Shown here piece by piece: positions 14,650 through 22,542 of a stretch of DNA of 64,000 bases. The DNA comes from Streptomyces sp. Je 1-332 (GTDB lineage: Bacteria; Actinomycetota; Actinomycetes; Streptomycetales; Streptomycetaceae). Location of the stretch: positions 3,968,001 through 4,032,000 of the forward strand of contig NZ_CP160402.1 of NCBI RefSeq assembly GCF_040730185.1, written 5' to 3'. Below the pieces are notes generated by a model. That model was not told the DNA's origin. It searched no databases and saw only the letters and a program-made list of their open reading frames with translations. The position numbers and the translations under genes were made by a program. Each line of letters opens with the position of its first letter. The stretch's first letter is position 1.

Positions 14650-16005
14650 ATGACGTGGTTAACGATCGCGCTCGTGGTCGTTGCCGGGCTGGCGCTGCTG
14701 CTTCGGTGGCGCCGCCCCGCCTGGTACTGGATGACCTTCGGCATCCTCTTCGCCACGATCAAGATCCGCATCCGGTACGCGTCCGTGATGGACGCCTGTG
14801 ACCTGACCGAGCCGGCCTCACGGTGGCGGCTGGCGATGGCCCGCATGTTCAACTGGCAGACGCCTCGCCAACGCGTTCCGCGCCTGCTGTGGATCAAGCC
14901 GACACGGACCGGTCTGCGGTTGCGGATTCGGATGCTGCCGGGCCAGGACGCCTTCGACTACTCGGCCGCGGTCGACCGGCTGCGGCACGCCTTCGGCGTC
15001 CACCAGGTCACCTCACGCGAGATCAAACCCGGCGTCATGGAGATCGCCACGACCGGCTATGACGTGCTGCGGCTGGTGCAGATGCCGGCCAAGACCGACC
15101 GCCGTGAACTGCGGGTGCCGGTGGCGCTGTGTGAGGACGGCTCGGTCCACTACCGCGACTACAAACAGGTGCCGCACTCAGTCACCCTCGGGGCGGTCGG
15201 CTCGGGCAAGTCCGTCACCCAACGCAAGGTCATCAAGGAACTCGCCCCGCAGCACGTCGCGTTGGTCGGCATCGACTGCAAGCAAGGCGTCGAGATCGCC
15301 CCGCTCGCCCGCCGGTTCACCGCACTGGCCGACAACCCGGACGATGCGGCCGATCTCCTGGAAGCCCTCGTCTCCCGCATGGATGCGATCTACCAGGTCA
15401 TCCGCCGCGAGCAACGGATCAGTGCGGACACCCCGGACGGTGAGATCACCGCGAACATCTGGGGCCTCCCCGAGAAGCTGCGGCCGGTACCGGTGGTGGT
15501 CACGATTGACGAGATCGCCGAACTCGCGCTGTTCACCACGACCGCGGAGAAGAAGCGTCGTGAGCGCATCATCGTCGCCCTGGTACGCCTGGCCCAGCTC
15601 GGCCGCGCAGCCGGCATCTTCCTCGACATCTACGGACAGCGCTTTGGCTCCGAACTCGGCGACGGCATCACCATGCTCCGCGCCCAGCTCACCGGCCGGA
15701 TGGCACACCGCGTCAACGACGAATCTTCGGCCAAGATGGCCTTCGGGGACGTCTCCCCGCACGCGGTGTTCGCCGCCACACAGATCTCCAACGATCGCCC
15801 CGGCATGGCCGTGATCGGCCACTCCAACGGCGAGTGGACACGCATCCGCACCCCGCACACCTCGATGCGCGAAGCCGTGAGCGCCTGCAACAAGCACGCC
15901 GCTCTCACGCCAGAGATCCCGGAACTGGCCCGCTTCAAGCCGGTCATGGATCTCGACTCTCTCAAGGCGCCCGCGACCCTCGAACCTGTCGCCGAAGCCG
16001 CCTGA
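14650..16005 (+). CDS. FtsK/SpoIIIE-family DNA translocase, TraB/TraSA-like conjugal transfer protein
   Basis: This is a 451-residue protein. One or two N-terminal membrane helices (residues 3-20 and about 26-40) precede a motor domain with Walker A GAVGSGKS (about 185) and Walker B VVVTIDEIAEL (about 290). Streptomyces conjugation needs a single protein of this type, a hexameric pump that moves double-stranded DNA between hyphae after binding short clt repeats. It is much smaller than chromosomal FtsK, as expected for AICE versions. The start follows the previous stop by 2 bp. The clt partner may be the phased repeats at 11034-11083. Confidence 0.92.
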   Translation: MTWLTIALVVVAGLALLLRWRRPAWYWMTFGILFATIKIRIRYASVMDACDLTEPASRWRLAMARMFNWQTPRQRVPRLLWIKPTRTGLRLRIRMLPGQDAFDYSAAVDRLRHAFGVHQVTSREIKPGVMEIATTGYDVLRLVQMPAKTDRRELRVPVALCEDGSVHYRDYKQVPHSVTLGAVGSGKSVTQRKVIKELAPQHVALVGIDCKQGVEIAPLARRFTALADNPDDAADLLEALVSRMDAIYQVIRREQRISADTPDGEITANIWGLPEKLRPVPVVVTIDEIAELALFTTTAEKKRRERIIVALVRLAQLGRAAGIFLDIYGQRFGSELGDGITMLRAQLTGRMAHRVNDESSAKMAFGDVSPHAVFAATQISNDRPGMAVIGHSNGEWTRIRTPHTSMREAVSACNKHAALTPEIPELARFKPVMDLDSLKAPATLEPVAEAA

Positions 16006-16091
16006 TCCTCCCCCTCGCTCCACCGGTCGGCACGACCGTCTCGCGCCAAGCCCCTACCCCCTCCATGCCTGATCACAGAGAGGAAACCGTC

Positions 16092-16259
16092 ATGAGGTTG
16101 CCGCGCAGGAAGCACAAGACCGAGGTCTACGACGCCGGCTTCGGCTACTACAACTTCCAGTGCTCGTGCGGTGTCACCGGCCGCGCGATCACGCACCGGG
16201 AAGAGATCGTCACCAAGGCCCGCCTGCACGTCGAAGGCGCCGCACGCCAGAAGCGGTGA
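16092..16259 (+). CDS. Small Cys-containing mobile-element protein
   Basis: This is a 55-residue basic protein with a CSC motif and aromatic residues (GFGYYNFQCSCGVTGR). RBS AGAGAGGAAA precedes the ATG. Similar short proteins sit between tra and spd genes of AICEs and are often annotated as mobile-element transfer proteins; their role is unknown. The next gene starts 5 bp later. Confidence 0.65.
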   Translation: MRLPRRKHKTEVYDAGFGYYNFQCSCGVTGRAITHREEIVTKARLHVEGAARQKR

Positions 16260-16264
16260 CGGCG

Positions 16265-16438
16265 ATGGCCCGCAAGAAACCCCCGGCTCGCCCGCCTGCC
16301 TCCCAGCCGTGCAAGCCGTGCGAGGGCACCGGCGAAGTCCCCGTCAAGGTTCGGGTCGGCCGCCAGCAACGTGTCGTCGGCCAACAGACCGGCATCTGCC
16401 TCGGCTGCTTCGGCACCGGCCAAGCCCTCACCGACTGA
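16265..16438 (+). CDS. Small protein with two CxxCxGxG zinc-ribbon motifs
   Basis: This is a 57-residue protein with CKPCEGTG and CLGCFGTG, the paired knuckles of a DnaJ-type zinc ribbon, separated by about 22 residues. The N-terminus is basic and Pro-rich. It is encoded 5 bp after the previous small gene. A paralogue with the same layout is at 18029-18223 in this operon. Zinc binding is a confident inference; the partner is unknown. Confidence 0.7.
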   Translation: MARKKPPARPPASQPCKPCEGTGEVPVKVRVGRQQRVVGQQTGICLGCFGTGQALTD

Positions 16439-16510
16439 AAACGCCGGGGCTGGGCGGCCGGACTCGATCCCCGCCCCGCCCCGGCCCAACCCTGAAGGAG
16501 GTGAAGCGAC

Positions 16511-17170
16511 ATGAACACTCCGATCCGCCCGGACGCTGTGCTCGTACAGGCCGTGATCGCCGGAGCACTGTCCTTCGCCCACCTGCACGACCTCGCCGCT
16601 GCTGCCGGTCAGACCGGCTGGAAAGCCTGGGCCTACCCCGTCTCCGTCGACCTGCTGCTCGTCGCCGCCTGGCGCCGGCTGCGCAGTGACGGACCCTCGC
16701 GGCTGGCCTGGTGCTGGTTCCTGGTCGCCTTGGTCGCCTCGCTCGGCGCCAACGTCGCCACCGCCGGCTTCCTGGACCTGGCCCACCCTCCGGGCTGGCT
16801 TCGCTTCGGCGTGGCCGGATGGCCCGCGCTGGCATTCCTGGGCGGCACCCTCCTCGCCCACAGCCCCGCACCGCCCCCGGCGGCTGTCGACCGCACTCCG
16901 GACCCGGAGCCCGAGCCGATCGCCGTGACCCGTGAGCGCGAACCGGCCCCGGAGCCCGAAGTACTCCCGGCTGCGGAACCTGCCGCAGCTCTGCCGGAAG
17001 CAGCTCCCGCGCCCGCCGTGGAAGCCCCGCCCGCACTGGTAGCGCATGCCCGCCGGCTTGCCGACGACCACCAGGCCCGCACCGGCAGCCCGATCGACCT
17101 CGACACCCTGCGCGCCCGCCTCGGCGTCCCCGCCCCGATGGCCGACGCGATCGCAGCCCAACTCACCTGA
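16511..17170 (+). CDS. DUF2637 membrane protein (spread-type)
   Basis: This is a 219-residue protein. Four hydrophobic helices lie in residues 10-118, followed by a Pro/Glu-rich linker (about 120-175) and a short C-terminal helical domain. The strong RBS GGAGGTG is 7 bases before the ATG. The family is regular in AICEs and is linked to intramycelial plasmid spread (Spd proteins). It probably sits in the hyphal membrane and helps move the element through septa. Confidence 0.8.
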   Translation: MNTPIRPDAVLVQAVIAGALSFAHLHDLAAAAGQTGWKAWAYPVSVDLLLVAAWRRLRSDGPSRLAWCWFLVALVASLGANVATAGFLDLAHPPGWLRFGVAGWPALAFLGGTLLAHSPAPPPAAVDRTPDPEPEPIAVTREREPAPEPEVLPAAEPAAALPEAAPAPAVEAPPALVAHARRLADDHQARTGSPIDLDTLRARLGVPAPMADAIAAQLT

Positions 17171-17191
17171 TCCAGAAGGGAAGACCACGTC

Positions 17192-17386
17192 ATGCCGCAC
17201 GGATTCCTGTTCCAGCGCCTCATGGCCTACGGCCCCGTAGAGATCGGACGCGGCCTTGGCCGGGACGGCGACAAGGCGTACATCGCCTCCTGCACCTCTG
17301 ATCGGTGCGGCTGGTCGGCGGACTTCGTCACCTACTCCGCCGTGTGCATGGCCGCCAAGGGCCACCGCTGCCGCATCAAGAACTGA
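17192..17386 (+). CDS. Mobile-element transfer-type small Cys protein
   Basis: This is a 64-residue protein with four Cys (SCTSDRCGW, then two near the C-terminus), which may bind zinc. It begins MPHGFLFQRLM. Proteins of this size and pattern are regular in AICE spread operons and are of unknown biochemical role. The gene lies 21 bp after the DUF2637 stop. Confidence 0.65.
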   Translation: MPHGFLFQRLMAYGPVEIGRGLGRDGDKAYIASCTSDRCGWSADFVTYSAVCMAAKGHRCRIKN

Positions 17387-17415
17387 CCCGCCGCACAGAC
17401 AAGGGAGACCCGGTC

Positions 17416-17571
17416 ATGTCCGTCCCGCTCTGGTTCGCTCTCGCGATCATCGGCTACCTCGGCATCAAGCTCGCCCGCCCGCCGCTCTGGCTCGTCATGG
17501 TCCTGCTCCTCGGCGGCTACCTCCTCGCCGACAGCCTGCTCGCCCCCGCCATCGATCCCACCATCAAGTAA
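17416..17571 (+). CDS. Small membrane protein of the spread operon
   Basis: This is a 51-residue, almost entirely hydrophobic protein with two predicted helices (about 3-20 and 24-42) and a short polar tail. RBS AAGGGAG precedes the ATG. Position and size match the small Spd-type membrane proteins of Streptomyces plasmids. Confidence 0.65.
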   Translation: MSVPLWFALAIIGYLGIKLARPPLWLVMVLLLGGYLLADSLLAPAIDPTIK

Positions 17572-17597
17572 CCCGCCCCGGAAGGGAGATCCACCTC

Positions 17598-17936
17598 ATG
17601 TTCCAGCCCCGCGTACCGGTCAACGAGACCCCCACCGGAGAGATCATCCCGGTCATCACCACCCTCGGCGCCACCTTCCCGCAGCACCACATCAGTGCCC
17701 CGTGCGCCTGCGCCCAACACACTCCCGCCCCGCAGACGACCGCCGCCCGGCCGGCCGTACAGCTCACCCCCGGCGCCCTGGCGACCGTGGTCGTCGGCGG
17801 CACCGTGGCCGTTCTCGTGGTCGGCGCAGTGCTGGTCTCCATGCTCCTGGCGGTCGCCATCACCGCCGGTGCGCTCGCCATCGTCGCGCTCGTCATCCGC
17901 TCGCTCGTAAACAGCGAGCCCAAGCGCACCCGTTGA
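17598..17936 (+). CDS. SpdB-like membrane protein
   Basis: This is a 112-residue protein. The N-terminal 55 residues are polar with a CAC motif, then there are two closely packed hydrophobic helices (about 58-102) and a basic tail. RBS GAAGGGAG precedes the ATG. By position it is a spread protein. Helix content supports membrane location; the specific role is inferred from context. Confidence 0.65.
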   Translation: MFQPRVPVNETPTGEIIPVITTLGATFPQHHISAPCACAQHTPAPQTTAARPAVQLTPGALATVVVGGTVAVLVVGAVLVSMLLAVAITAGALAIVALVIRSLVNSEPKRTR

Positions 17937-18028
17937 CCGGCCCCGGAGCGGCCTCAACCACCAAGTCCAGTCCGCTCCGGTGCCGCGCCTCCCGCCCGAA
18001 CCAAGCGATCCGGAAGGAAGACAGCATC

Positions 18029-18223
18029 ATGACCCAGCCCACCCCTGCCCTGGCCCGCGTCTGCAGGCACTGCGACGGCTTCGGCTCCGTCAAGGTCACC
18101 CTGGGTGGCCGTGACCGGCACGGCCACCTGCGCACCATCACCGCCCACTGCAAGGCGTGCCACGGCACCGGCACCACCCGTGGCCGCCGCTTCGACTCGG
18201 CGACGTGGGAGGTGGCCGCGTGA
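18029..18223 (+). CDS. Second small CxxCxGxG zinc-ribbon protein
   Basis: This is a 64-residue protein with CRHCDGFG and CKACHGTG spaced like the motifs in the 57-residue protein at 16265. RBS CGGAAGGAAG precedes the ATG. Its stop overlaps the GTG start of the replication initiator, so the two are coupled and may act together. Confidence 0.7.
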   Translation: MTQPTPALARVCRHCDGFGSVKVTLGGRDRHGHLRTITAHCKACHGTGTTRGRRFDSATWEVAA

Positions 18224-19620
18224 GCGACACCGCCACCTTGGCGGGCCTGGATAGGGCCACCCTCGGCGACATGCTGAAGGTGGCCGGCTCCGACCGCTTC
18301 GATCGCTGGCAGGACCAGATCAAACGAACTGGCGGCTGCGCCGATCCGATCCACCTCACCGGCTGGTCCATCACCAAAGACCGCACCACCGGCGAAACTC
18401 TGCGCCACTACTCGACCGACACCGAACCCGGCGGCCGACTGCGCATCGCGTGCGGCAACCGCCGTGCTTCCCGCTGCCCGGCCTGCGCCTGGACCTACGC
18501 CGGCGACACCTACCACCTCATCCGTGCCGGACTCGTCGGCGATACCCGGCACGAGATCCCCGCCACCATCCGTCACCGCCCCCGCGTCTTTGCCACCCTC
18601 ACCGCACCCTCGTTCGGAGCCGTCCACAACCAGCCGACTCACGGAGCCTGCCGCTGCGGCACCGCCCACCGCGACGACGACCCGAAGCTCGGCACACCGC
18701 TCGACCCCTGCGCGTACGACTACGCCGGCGCTGTGCTCTTCAACAACCACGCCGGAGACCTGTGGCACCGTTTCGTCAACCGGCTGCGCCGCGAGATCGC
18801 CGCCCAAGTCGGCATCAAACAGAAAACGTTCAAGGAGACTGCCCGCCTCTCCTACGGCAAGGTCGCCGAATTCCAGAAGCGCGGAGCCGTCCACTTCCAC
18901 GCCGTGATCCGCATCGACGGAGCGGACGGGCCCGACACCCCACCCCCGGCCTGGGCGACCACTGAACTCCTCACACAAGCCATCCACACCGCCGCGACGC
19001 ACCCCTACGTCACCGTGTCCGTCCCGCCCTCCCCGGACGCCGGATATCTGTACGGCTGGCAACTGCGCTGGGGTCGACAACTGGATGTGCGGCCGATCAA
19101 GGCGTTCGGAGACGGCTCTGAGATCACCGAACAGGCCGTGGCCTCCTACGTCGCCAAGTACGCCACCAAAGCAGCCGAGAACACCGGCACCGTGGACCGG
19201 CGCATCGGCAACCGCGAAGCCGCAAACCTCCTCGGCCTGCCCGAGCATCCCCGTCGGCTCATCGAAGCCTGCTTCGACCTCGCCCCCCTCTATCCCGAAC
19301 GGCGCCTGATCGCCTGGGCCCACATGCTCGGCTTCCGCGGCCACTTCAGCTCCAAGTCCCGCCGCTACTCCACCACCCTCGGCACCCTGCGACAGATCAG
19401 GGCCGATTACCGAGCCGCCCAAGAACGCGAAGCTCTCGGCCTCGACGGCCACGAACCCGACACCGTGCTCGTCCTCGCCTCCTGGCAGTACGCCGGCCAC
19501 GGCCACACCCCCGGCGAATCCGCCCTCGCCGCCTCCATCGCCCGAGATCTCCAGCTCAACCGCGAAACCGCACGCGAAGCCCTACAAGACCAACCCGTCC
19601 CGGAAGGAGCCGCAGCATGA
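18220..19620 (+). CDS. repSA: Rolling-circle replication initiator, RepSA-like HUH endonuclease
   Basis: This is a 466-residue protein. The GTG at 18220 overlaps the previous stop (GTGA). A Cys-rich region (about residues 85-175) resembles zinc knuckles. The metal-binding HUH motif is GAVHFHAV (about 225) and the catalytic Tyr region is ASYVAKYATK (about 310), the expected spacing for a Rep nuclease. Its length is close to the pSAM2 RepSA size. It should nick a double-strand origin on the excised circle. Overlap with xis downstream is 4 bp. Confidence 0.9.
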   Translation: MSDTATLAGLDRATLGDMLKVAGSDRFDRWQDQIKRTGGCADPIHLTGWSITKDRTTGETLRHYSTDTEPGGRLRIACGNRRASRCPACAWTYAGDTYHLIRAGLVGDTRHEIPATIRHRPRVFATLTAPSFGAVHNQPTHGACRCGTAHRDDDPKLGTPLDPCAYDYAGAVLFNNHAGDLWHRFVNRLRREIAAQVGIKQKTFKETARLSYGKVAEFQKRGAVHFHAVIRIDGADGPDTPPPAWATTELLTQAIHTAATHPYVTVSVPPSPDAGYLYGWQLRWGRQLDVRPIKAFGDGSEITEQAVASYVAKYATKAAENTGTVDRRIGNREAANLLGLPEHPRRLIEACFDLAPLYPERRLIAWAHMLGFRGHFSSKSRRYSTTLGTLRQIRADYRAAQEREALGLDGHEPDTVLVLASWQYAGHGHTPGESALAASIARDLQLNRETAREALQDQPVPEGAAA

Positions 19621-19823
19621 CGACGACAGTGATCCAACCGAAGTGGCACACGACCAGGGAGGTCGCCGCGATGCTCGGCTACGGCCTCTCCAAGACCAAG
19701 ATGCTGGTACTCACCGGCGAGATCCGTTCCATCAAGGATGGGGGGAGCCGTCGCATCCTTCCCCGCTACGTGGACGAGTACGTCGAGCGTCGCGCCCGCC
19801 TGGCTGAGGAGGAAGCAGCGTGA
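19617..19823 (+). CDS. xis: Excisionase (Xis), MerR-like winged helix
   Basis: This is a 68-residue protein with a single helix-turn-helix of the excisionase type (TTREVAAMLGYGLSKTKMLV) and a basic wing (GGSRRILPRYVDEYV). It is coupled to rep upstream (ATGA) and to int downstream (GTGA), the usual repSA-xis-int order. It directs integrase toward excision. Confidence 0.9.
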   Translation: MTTTVIQPKWHTTREVAAMLGYGLSKTKMLVLTGEIRSIKDGGSRRILPRYVDEYVERRARLAEEEAA

Positions 19824-21046
19824 GCGGCAAGCGAGGCAACGGCGAAGGCTCCATCTACCCGTACAAGAACGGCTACGCGGCCTACGTCTGGGTGACCAAG
19901 CCGGACGGCACACGCGCCCGGAAGTACGTCTACGGCAAGACTCGCGAGGAGACGCACGAGAAGTGGCTCAACCTCCACGCAGAAGCGAAGAAGGGACCCG
20001 TCGCCACTCGGCATCGCACAGTGTCCGTCTTCCTCACGTACTGGCTCGACTCGATCGTTAAGCCGAACCTCGCCCCGTTGTCGTACGTGTCGTACGAGGG
20101 CTGCGTGCGCCTCTACATCGCTCCCTACCTCGGGGCGAAGCGGCTGGATCGGCTGTCCGTCCGGGACGTACGTGAGTGGCTGACCAAGCTGGCGACGGTC
20201 TGCCAGTGCTGTGCTCAGGGCAAGGATGCGAAGCGCGCACCGGCACGCCGGAAGTGTTGCGCGGTCGGGGACTGCTGCGAGGCGTACCCGTCCCGCCGGG
20301 TCATCCAGGCGTCCCGCGATGCCCTGCGGGCTGCCCTGACGCATGCCGTCTCCGAAGAGGAGATCAGTAGGAACGTCGCTTCCCTGGTGAGGGTGCCCAA
20401 GCCGCGGCGCCGCCGGATCAAGCCGTGGTCGGTCGCCGAAGCCGGCCAGTTCCTCACCGACGCTGCCGCTCGGGATGATCACCTGTTCGCCGCGTGGATG
20501 CTGGTTCTCTGCCTTGGTCTGCGCCGCGGTGAGGTCCTGGGCCTGACGTGGAAGTCCGTCGATTTCGATGCTGGCGAGTTGTACGTGGATCACCAGATCC
20601 AGCGCGCCGGCCGCCAGATCCTGCACCGGGAGACCAAGACCGAGGACTCGGACGACTTCTTGCCCCTGCCCGCGCTCTGCCTCAAGGCTCTGCGGATGCG
20701 TGGGGGCCAGCAAGCCGGGGACCGTAGCGCTGCCGGTGACGCCTGGCAGGACAAGCACGGTCTGATCTTCACCACGAAGTACGGGACCCCGATCGAGCCG
20801 GGCAACATGACCCGGATGTTCGCTCTGCGGGCTCGGCGCGCCGGTCTCCGTGTGATCCCGCTGCGGAACACTCGGCACACGTGCAGCTCGCTCCTGGTGG
20901 CCCTGAAGGTGCATCCGAAAGTGGCGCAGCGCATCCTTCGGCACTCGCAGATCGCCATGACGATGGAGGTCTACGCGGAAGCGAGCGAGGAAGAAGTGCG
21001 CTCGGCACTCGACCAGCTGTCCGGCGCGATGGACGCCACCGGCTGA
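19820..21046 (+). CDS. int: Tyrosine site-specific integrase
   Basis: This is a 408-residue protein. An N-terminal arm-binding domain (about 1-60) and a SAM-like core-binding domain (about 65-190) precede the catalytic domain. The core-binding region carries a Cys-rich insert (CQCCAQGKD, then CCAVGDCC) typical of this Streptomyces family. Catalytic residues are Arg in LGLRRGEVLGL, Arg in NTRHTC, His in LRHSQI, and the nucleophilic Tyr in MEVYAEA. The first His of the usual HxxR box is replaced, as in related AICE integrases. The GTG start is coupled to xis. It ends 75 bp from the att site it uses. Confidence 0.95.
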   Translation: MSGKRGNGEGSIYPYKNGYAAYVWVTKPDGTRARKYVYGKTREETHEKWLNLHAEAKKGPVATRHRTVSVFLTYWLDSIVKPNLAPLSYVSYEGCVRLYIAPYLGAKRLDRLSVRDVREWLTKLATVCQCCAQGKDAKRAPARRKCCAVGDCCEAYPSRRVIQASRDALRAALTHAVSEEEISRNVASLVRVPKPRRRRIKPWSVAEAGQFLTDAAARDDHLFAAWMLVLCLGLRRGEVLGLTWKSVDFDAGELYVDHQIQRAGRQILHRETKTEDSDDFLPLPALCLKALRMRGGQQAGDRSAAGDAWQDKHGLIFTTKYGTPIEPGNMTRMFALRARRAGLRVIPLRNTRHTCSSLLVALKVHPKVAQRILRHSQIAMTMEVYAEASEEEVRSALDQLSGAMDATG

Positions 21047-21049
21047 GGC

Positions 21050-21075
21050 GGTTGCTGTACTTCGCTGCTGTACGG
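21050..21075. repeat. 26-bp direct repeat near the right att site (possible arm site)
   Basis: Exact copy of 9315-9340, in the same orientation, starting 4 bp after the int stop and ending 45 bp before the att core. Two GCTGTAC motifs lie 15 bp apart. Confidence 0.75.
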
Positions 21076-21083
21076 GCAACGCA

Positions 21084-21114
21084 AGAGGCCCCCGGATGAT
21101 CTCCGGGGGCCTCT
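21084..21114 (-). terminator. Element-borne terminator for the reconstituted tRNA-Arg
   Basis: Perfect 13-bp arms (21084-21096, 21102-21114) around a 5-base loop, directly downstream of tRNA-Arg on its strand. It has the same GAGGCCCC upper stem as the displaced chromosomal terminator at 9148-9183 but a different lower stem and loop. Confidence 0.8.
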
Positions 21115-21120
21115 CACCTG

Positions 21121-21164
21121 TGTGCACTCGGCAGGATTCGAACCTGCAACCTTCTGATCCGTAG
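21121..21164. other. Right attachment site (within intact tRNA-Arg)
   Basis: The 44 bases are identical to 9189-9232. Divergence begins at base 21165, inside the anticodon stem. The right side supplies the tRNA 5' half from the chromosome, and the element supplies the 3' half. Confidence 0.92.
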
Positions 21165-21195
21165 TCAGATGCTCTATCCGTTAAGCTACGAGTGC
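21123..21195 (-). tRNA. tRNA-Arg (anticodon ACG)
   Basis: Seventy-three bases fold as a cloverleaf. The acceptor strands GCACTCG/CGAGTGC pair, the anticodon loop is CTACGGA with ACG, and the T-loop is GGTTCGAATCC. CCA is not encoded. The gene is intact because the element restores its 3' end. Confidence 0.95.
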
Positions 21196-21343
21196 TTGTT
21201 TTTTCTTTTGTTTGCCTTCGCTCCCCGGCCTTTCGGCCCGTTCGCGGCGACAGGAAGAACATTACATGACCGCCGCCGCCATGTGAAATCCGTTTGCCAC
21301 ACCGCTTGCGACCTGCGAAAACGCGCTTCTCGGCGGCGAAACG

Positions 21344-21378
21344 CCCGAAGCCCCGGTCCAGTGGACCGGGGCTTCGGG
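21344..21378 (-). terminator. Terminator downstream of tRNA-Ser(GCU)
   Basis: Perfect 17-bp arms (21344-21360, 21362-21378) with a minimal loop, lying 10 bp beyond the tRNA-Ser 3' end. It separates tRNA-Ser from tRNA-Arg transcription. Confidence 0.85.
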
Positions 21379-21387
21379 ATCTTGCAG

Positions 21388-21478
21388 CGGAGGCGGAGGG
21401 ATTTGAACCCTCGATGGGATTTAAGTCCCAAACCGCATTAGCAGTGCGGCGCCATAGACCGGACTAGGCGACGCCTCC
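21388..21478 (-). tRNA. tRNA-Ser (anticodon GCU)
   Basis: Ninety-one bases with the long variable arm of a class II tRNA. The acceptor GGAGGCG pairs with CGCCTCC, and the anticodon loop is CTGCTAA. Confidence 0.93.
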
Positions 21479-21707
21479 AGCTTGCACACCTGCGCGAACG
21501 CGAGGGGTGCGTGCAGATGATGACACAGCCGGGCGGCGTGTCACCAATCGCGGCTTCCACGGTACTAGTCGGGCGGCCCGCAGAGCAAAGCGTCTTTCCG
21601 CGCCCGCAACGTCACGGCGTCAACGGCGTTAGACGCGGCAGAGCCGTACGTGTCCCGCGTACCCGGCCGGACGCCCCGGCCGGTTCCCGCACCCAGTGGA
21701 GCCCGTC

Positions 21708-22151
21708 ATGCTGCGCCGTCTCGTCCTCACCGCCGCCGCCTCCGTCGCCGCGCTGTCCGTCGCACCCGTCGTCGCCCACGCCGACATGGGCCCCCTTCCC
21801 CTGCCGACGCCGGTGACCGATTCGACCCCCGACCGGCTCACCGTGAAGGTCACCGACGCCGGGGAGGGCCTGGACGGGACGTTCGAGCTGGAGTGTCACC
21901 CGGCGGGCGGCACGCACCCGCGGGCGCAGGACGCGTGCGCGCGGCTCGACGAGGGCACCTGGGGCAGGGACACGTTCGCGCCCACGCCCGCCGACACGAA
22001 CTGCACCATGCAGTACGGCGGCCCCGCCACCGCGCACATCACCGGAACGTGGCACGGCCGGCCCGTCGACGCGACGTACAACCGCAGCAACGGATGCGAG
22101 ATCTCCCGGTGGAACAAGCTCGTCCCGGTACTGCCCGAGACCCGCGCCTGA
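21708..22151 (+). CDS. Secreted subtilisin-inhibitor-like (SSI family) protein
   Basis: This is a 147-residue protein. It has a signal peptide (residues 1-25, ending VAHA) and a mature region with the SSI pattern: C-x2-AGGTHP-x5-AC (about 64-78), C-T-M-x-Y-G (about 103), G-x-W-x-G, and N-x-C near 129. The four Cys should make two disulfides. These proteins inhibit extracellular subtilisin-like proteases in Streptomyces. The start is the ATG of MLRRLVL; an ATG 4 codons upstream is possible. The specificity loop cannot be assigned with certainty. Confidence 0.85.
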   Translation: MLRRLVLTAAASVAALSVAPVVAHADMGPLPLPTPVTDSTPDRLTVKVTDAGEGLDGTFELECHPAGGTHPRAQDACARLDEGTWGRDTFAPTPADTNCTMQYGGPATAHITGTWHGRPVDATYNRSNGCEISRWNKLVPVLPETRA

Positions 22152-22204
22152 GTCCGGACGTTTCCGGTGCTCGGCTCCGGACGTTGCCCGGGCTCGGCTC
22201 CGGG

Positions 22205-22285
22205 CGACCCCGCTGCTTGGCTCCGGACGATCGACCCCGCTGCTTGGCTCCGGACGATCGACCCCGGTGCTTGGCTCCTGACGAT
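22205..22285. repeat. 27-bp tandem repeat, three copies plus degenerate flanks
   Basis: Units are 22205-22231, 22232-22258 and 22259-22285; the third has two changes. Partial copies of the CTCGGCTCCGGACG core precede them from 22170. They fill the gap between the SSI gene and the PAS protein (22152-22542), which shows no gene. Confidence 0.85.
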
Positions 22286-22542
22286 CGATCCCAGCGCTCC
22301 GGGCGATCCGTTTCGGCCACTTCCGGGTGGGTTTCCGGCCATGGTCGTATCCGGTCGGCCGCCACCTCCTCGTGACCAGGCGGTACGGAAGCCTCACATC
22401 TTCTGCGTGCGACCTCCCTCTCATCCGGCATCGCGCGCACAACCACGCCCCGTAGACTCCCTCTCGTGACACGCTGCGGGCCGCGGGGCAAGATGGCCTG
22501 GGCGAGTCGGCAAGCAGCAGTAACCAGGGAGGAAGCGTCGTC

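Larger units (their letters stand above)
9189..21164. mobile_element. Actinomycete integrative and conjugative element (AICE) integrated in tRNA-Arg(ACG)
   Basis: An element of about 11.9 kb bounded by an exact 44-bp direct repeat (9189-9232 and 21121-21164) that is the 3' part of a tRNA-Arg gene. It encodes the full pSAM2/SLP1-type set: tyrosine integrase, Xis, RepSA-like HUH initiator, small spread-type membrane proteins, DUF2637 protein, FtsK/TraB-like translocase, Pra-like protein, and an XRE and a GntR-Nudix regulator. Such elements excise, replicate by rolling circle, and transfer as double-stranded DNA through the TraB pump. All of these core genes look intact, so it may be functional. 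The left third differs in composition and content and may be a later addition. Confidence 0.93.

Noticed and set aside
22205..22285. 27-bp repeats as CRISPR or integron sites
   Set aside because: They are directly adjacent with no spacers, and no cas or integron integrase gene is nearby.
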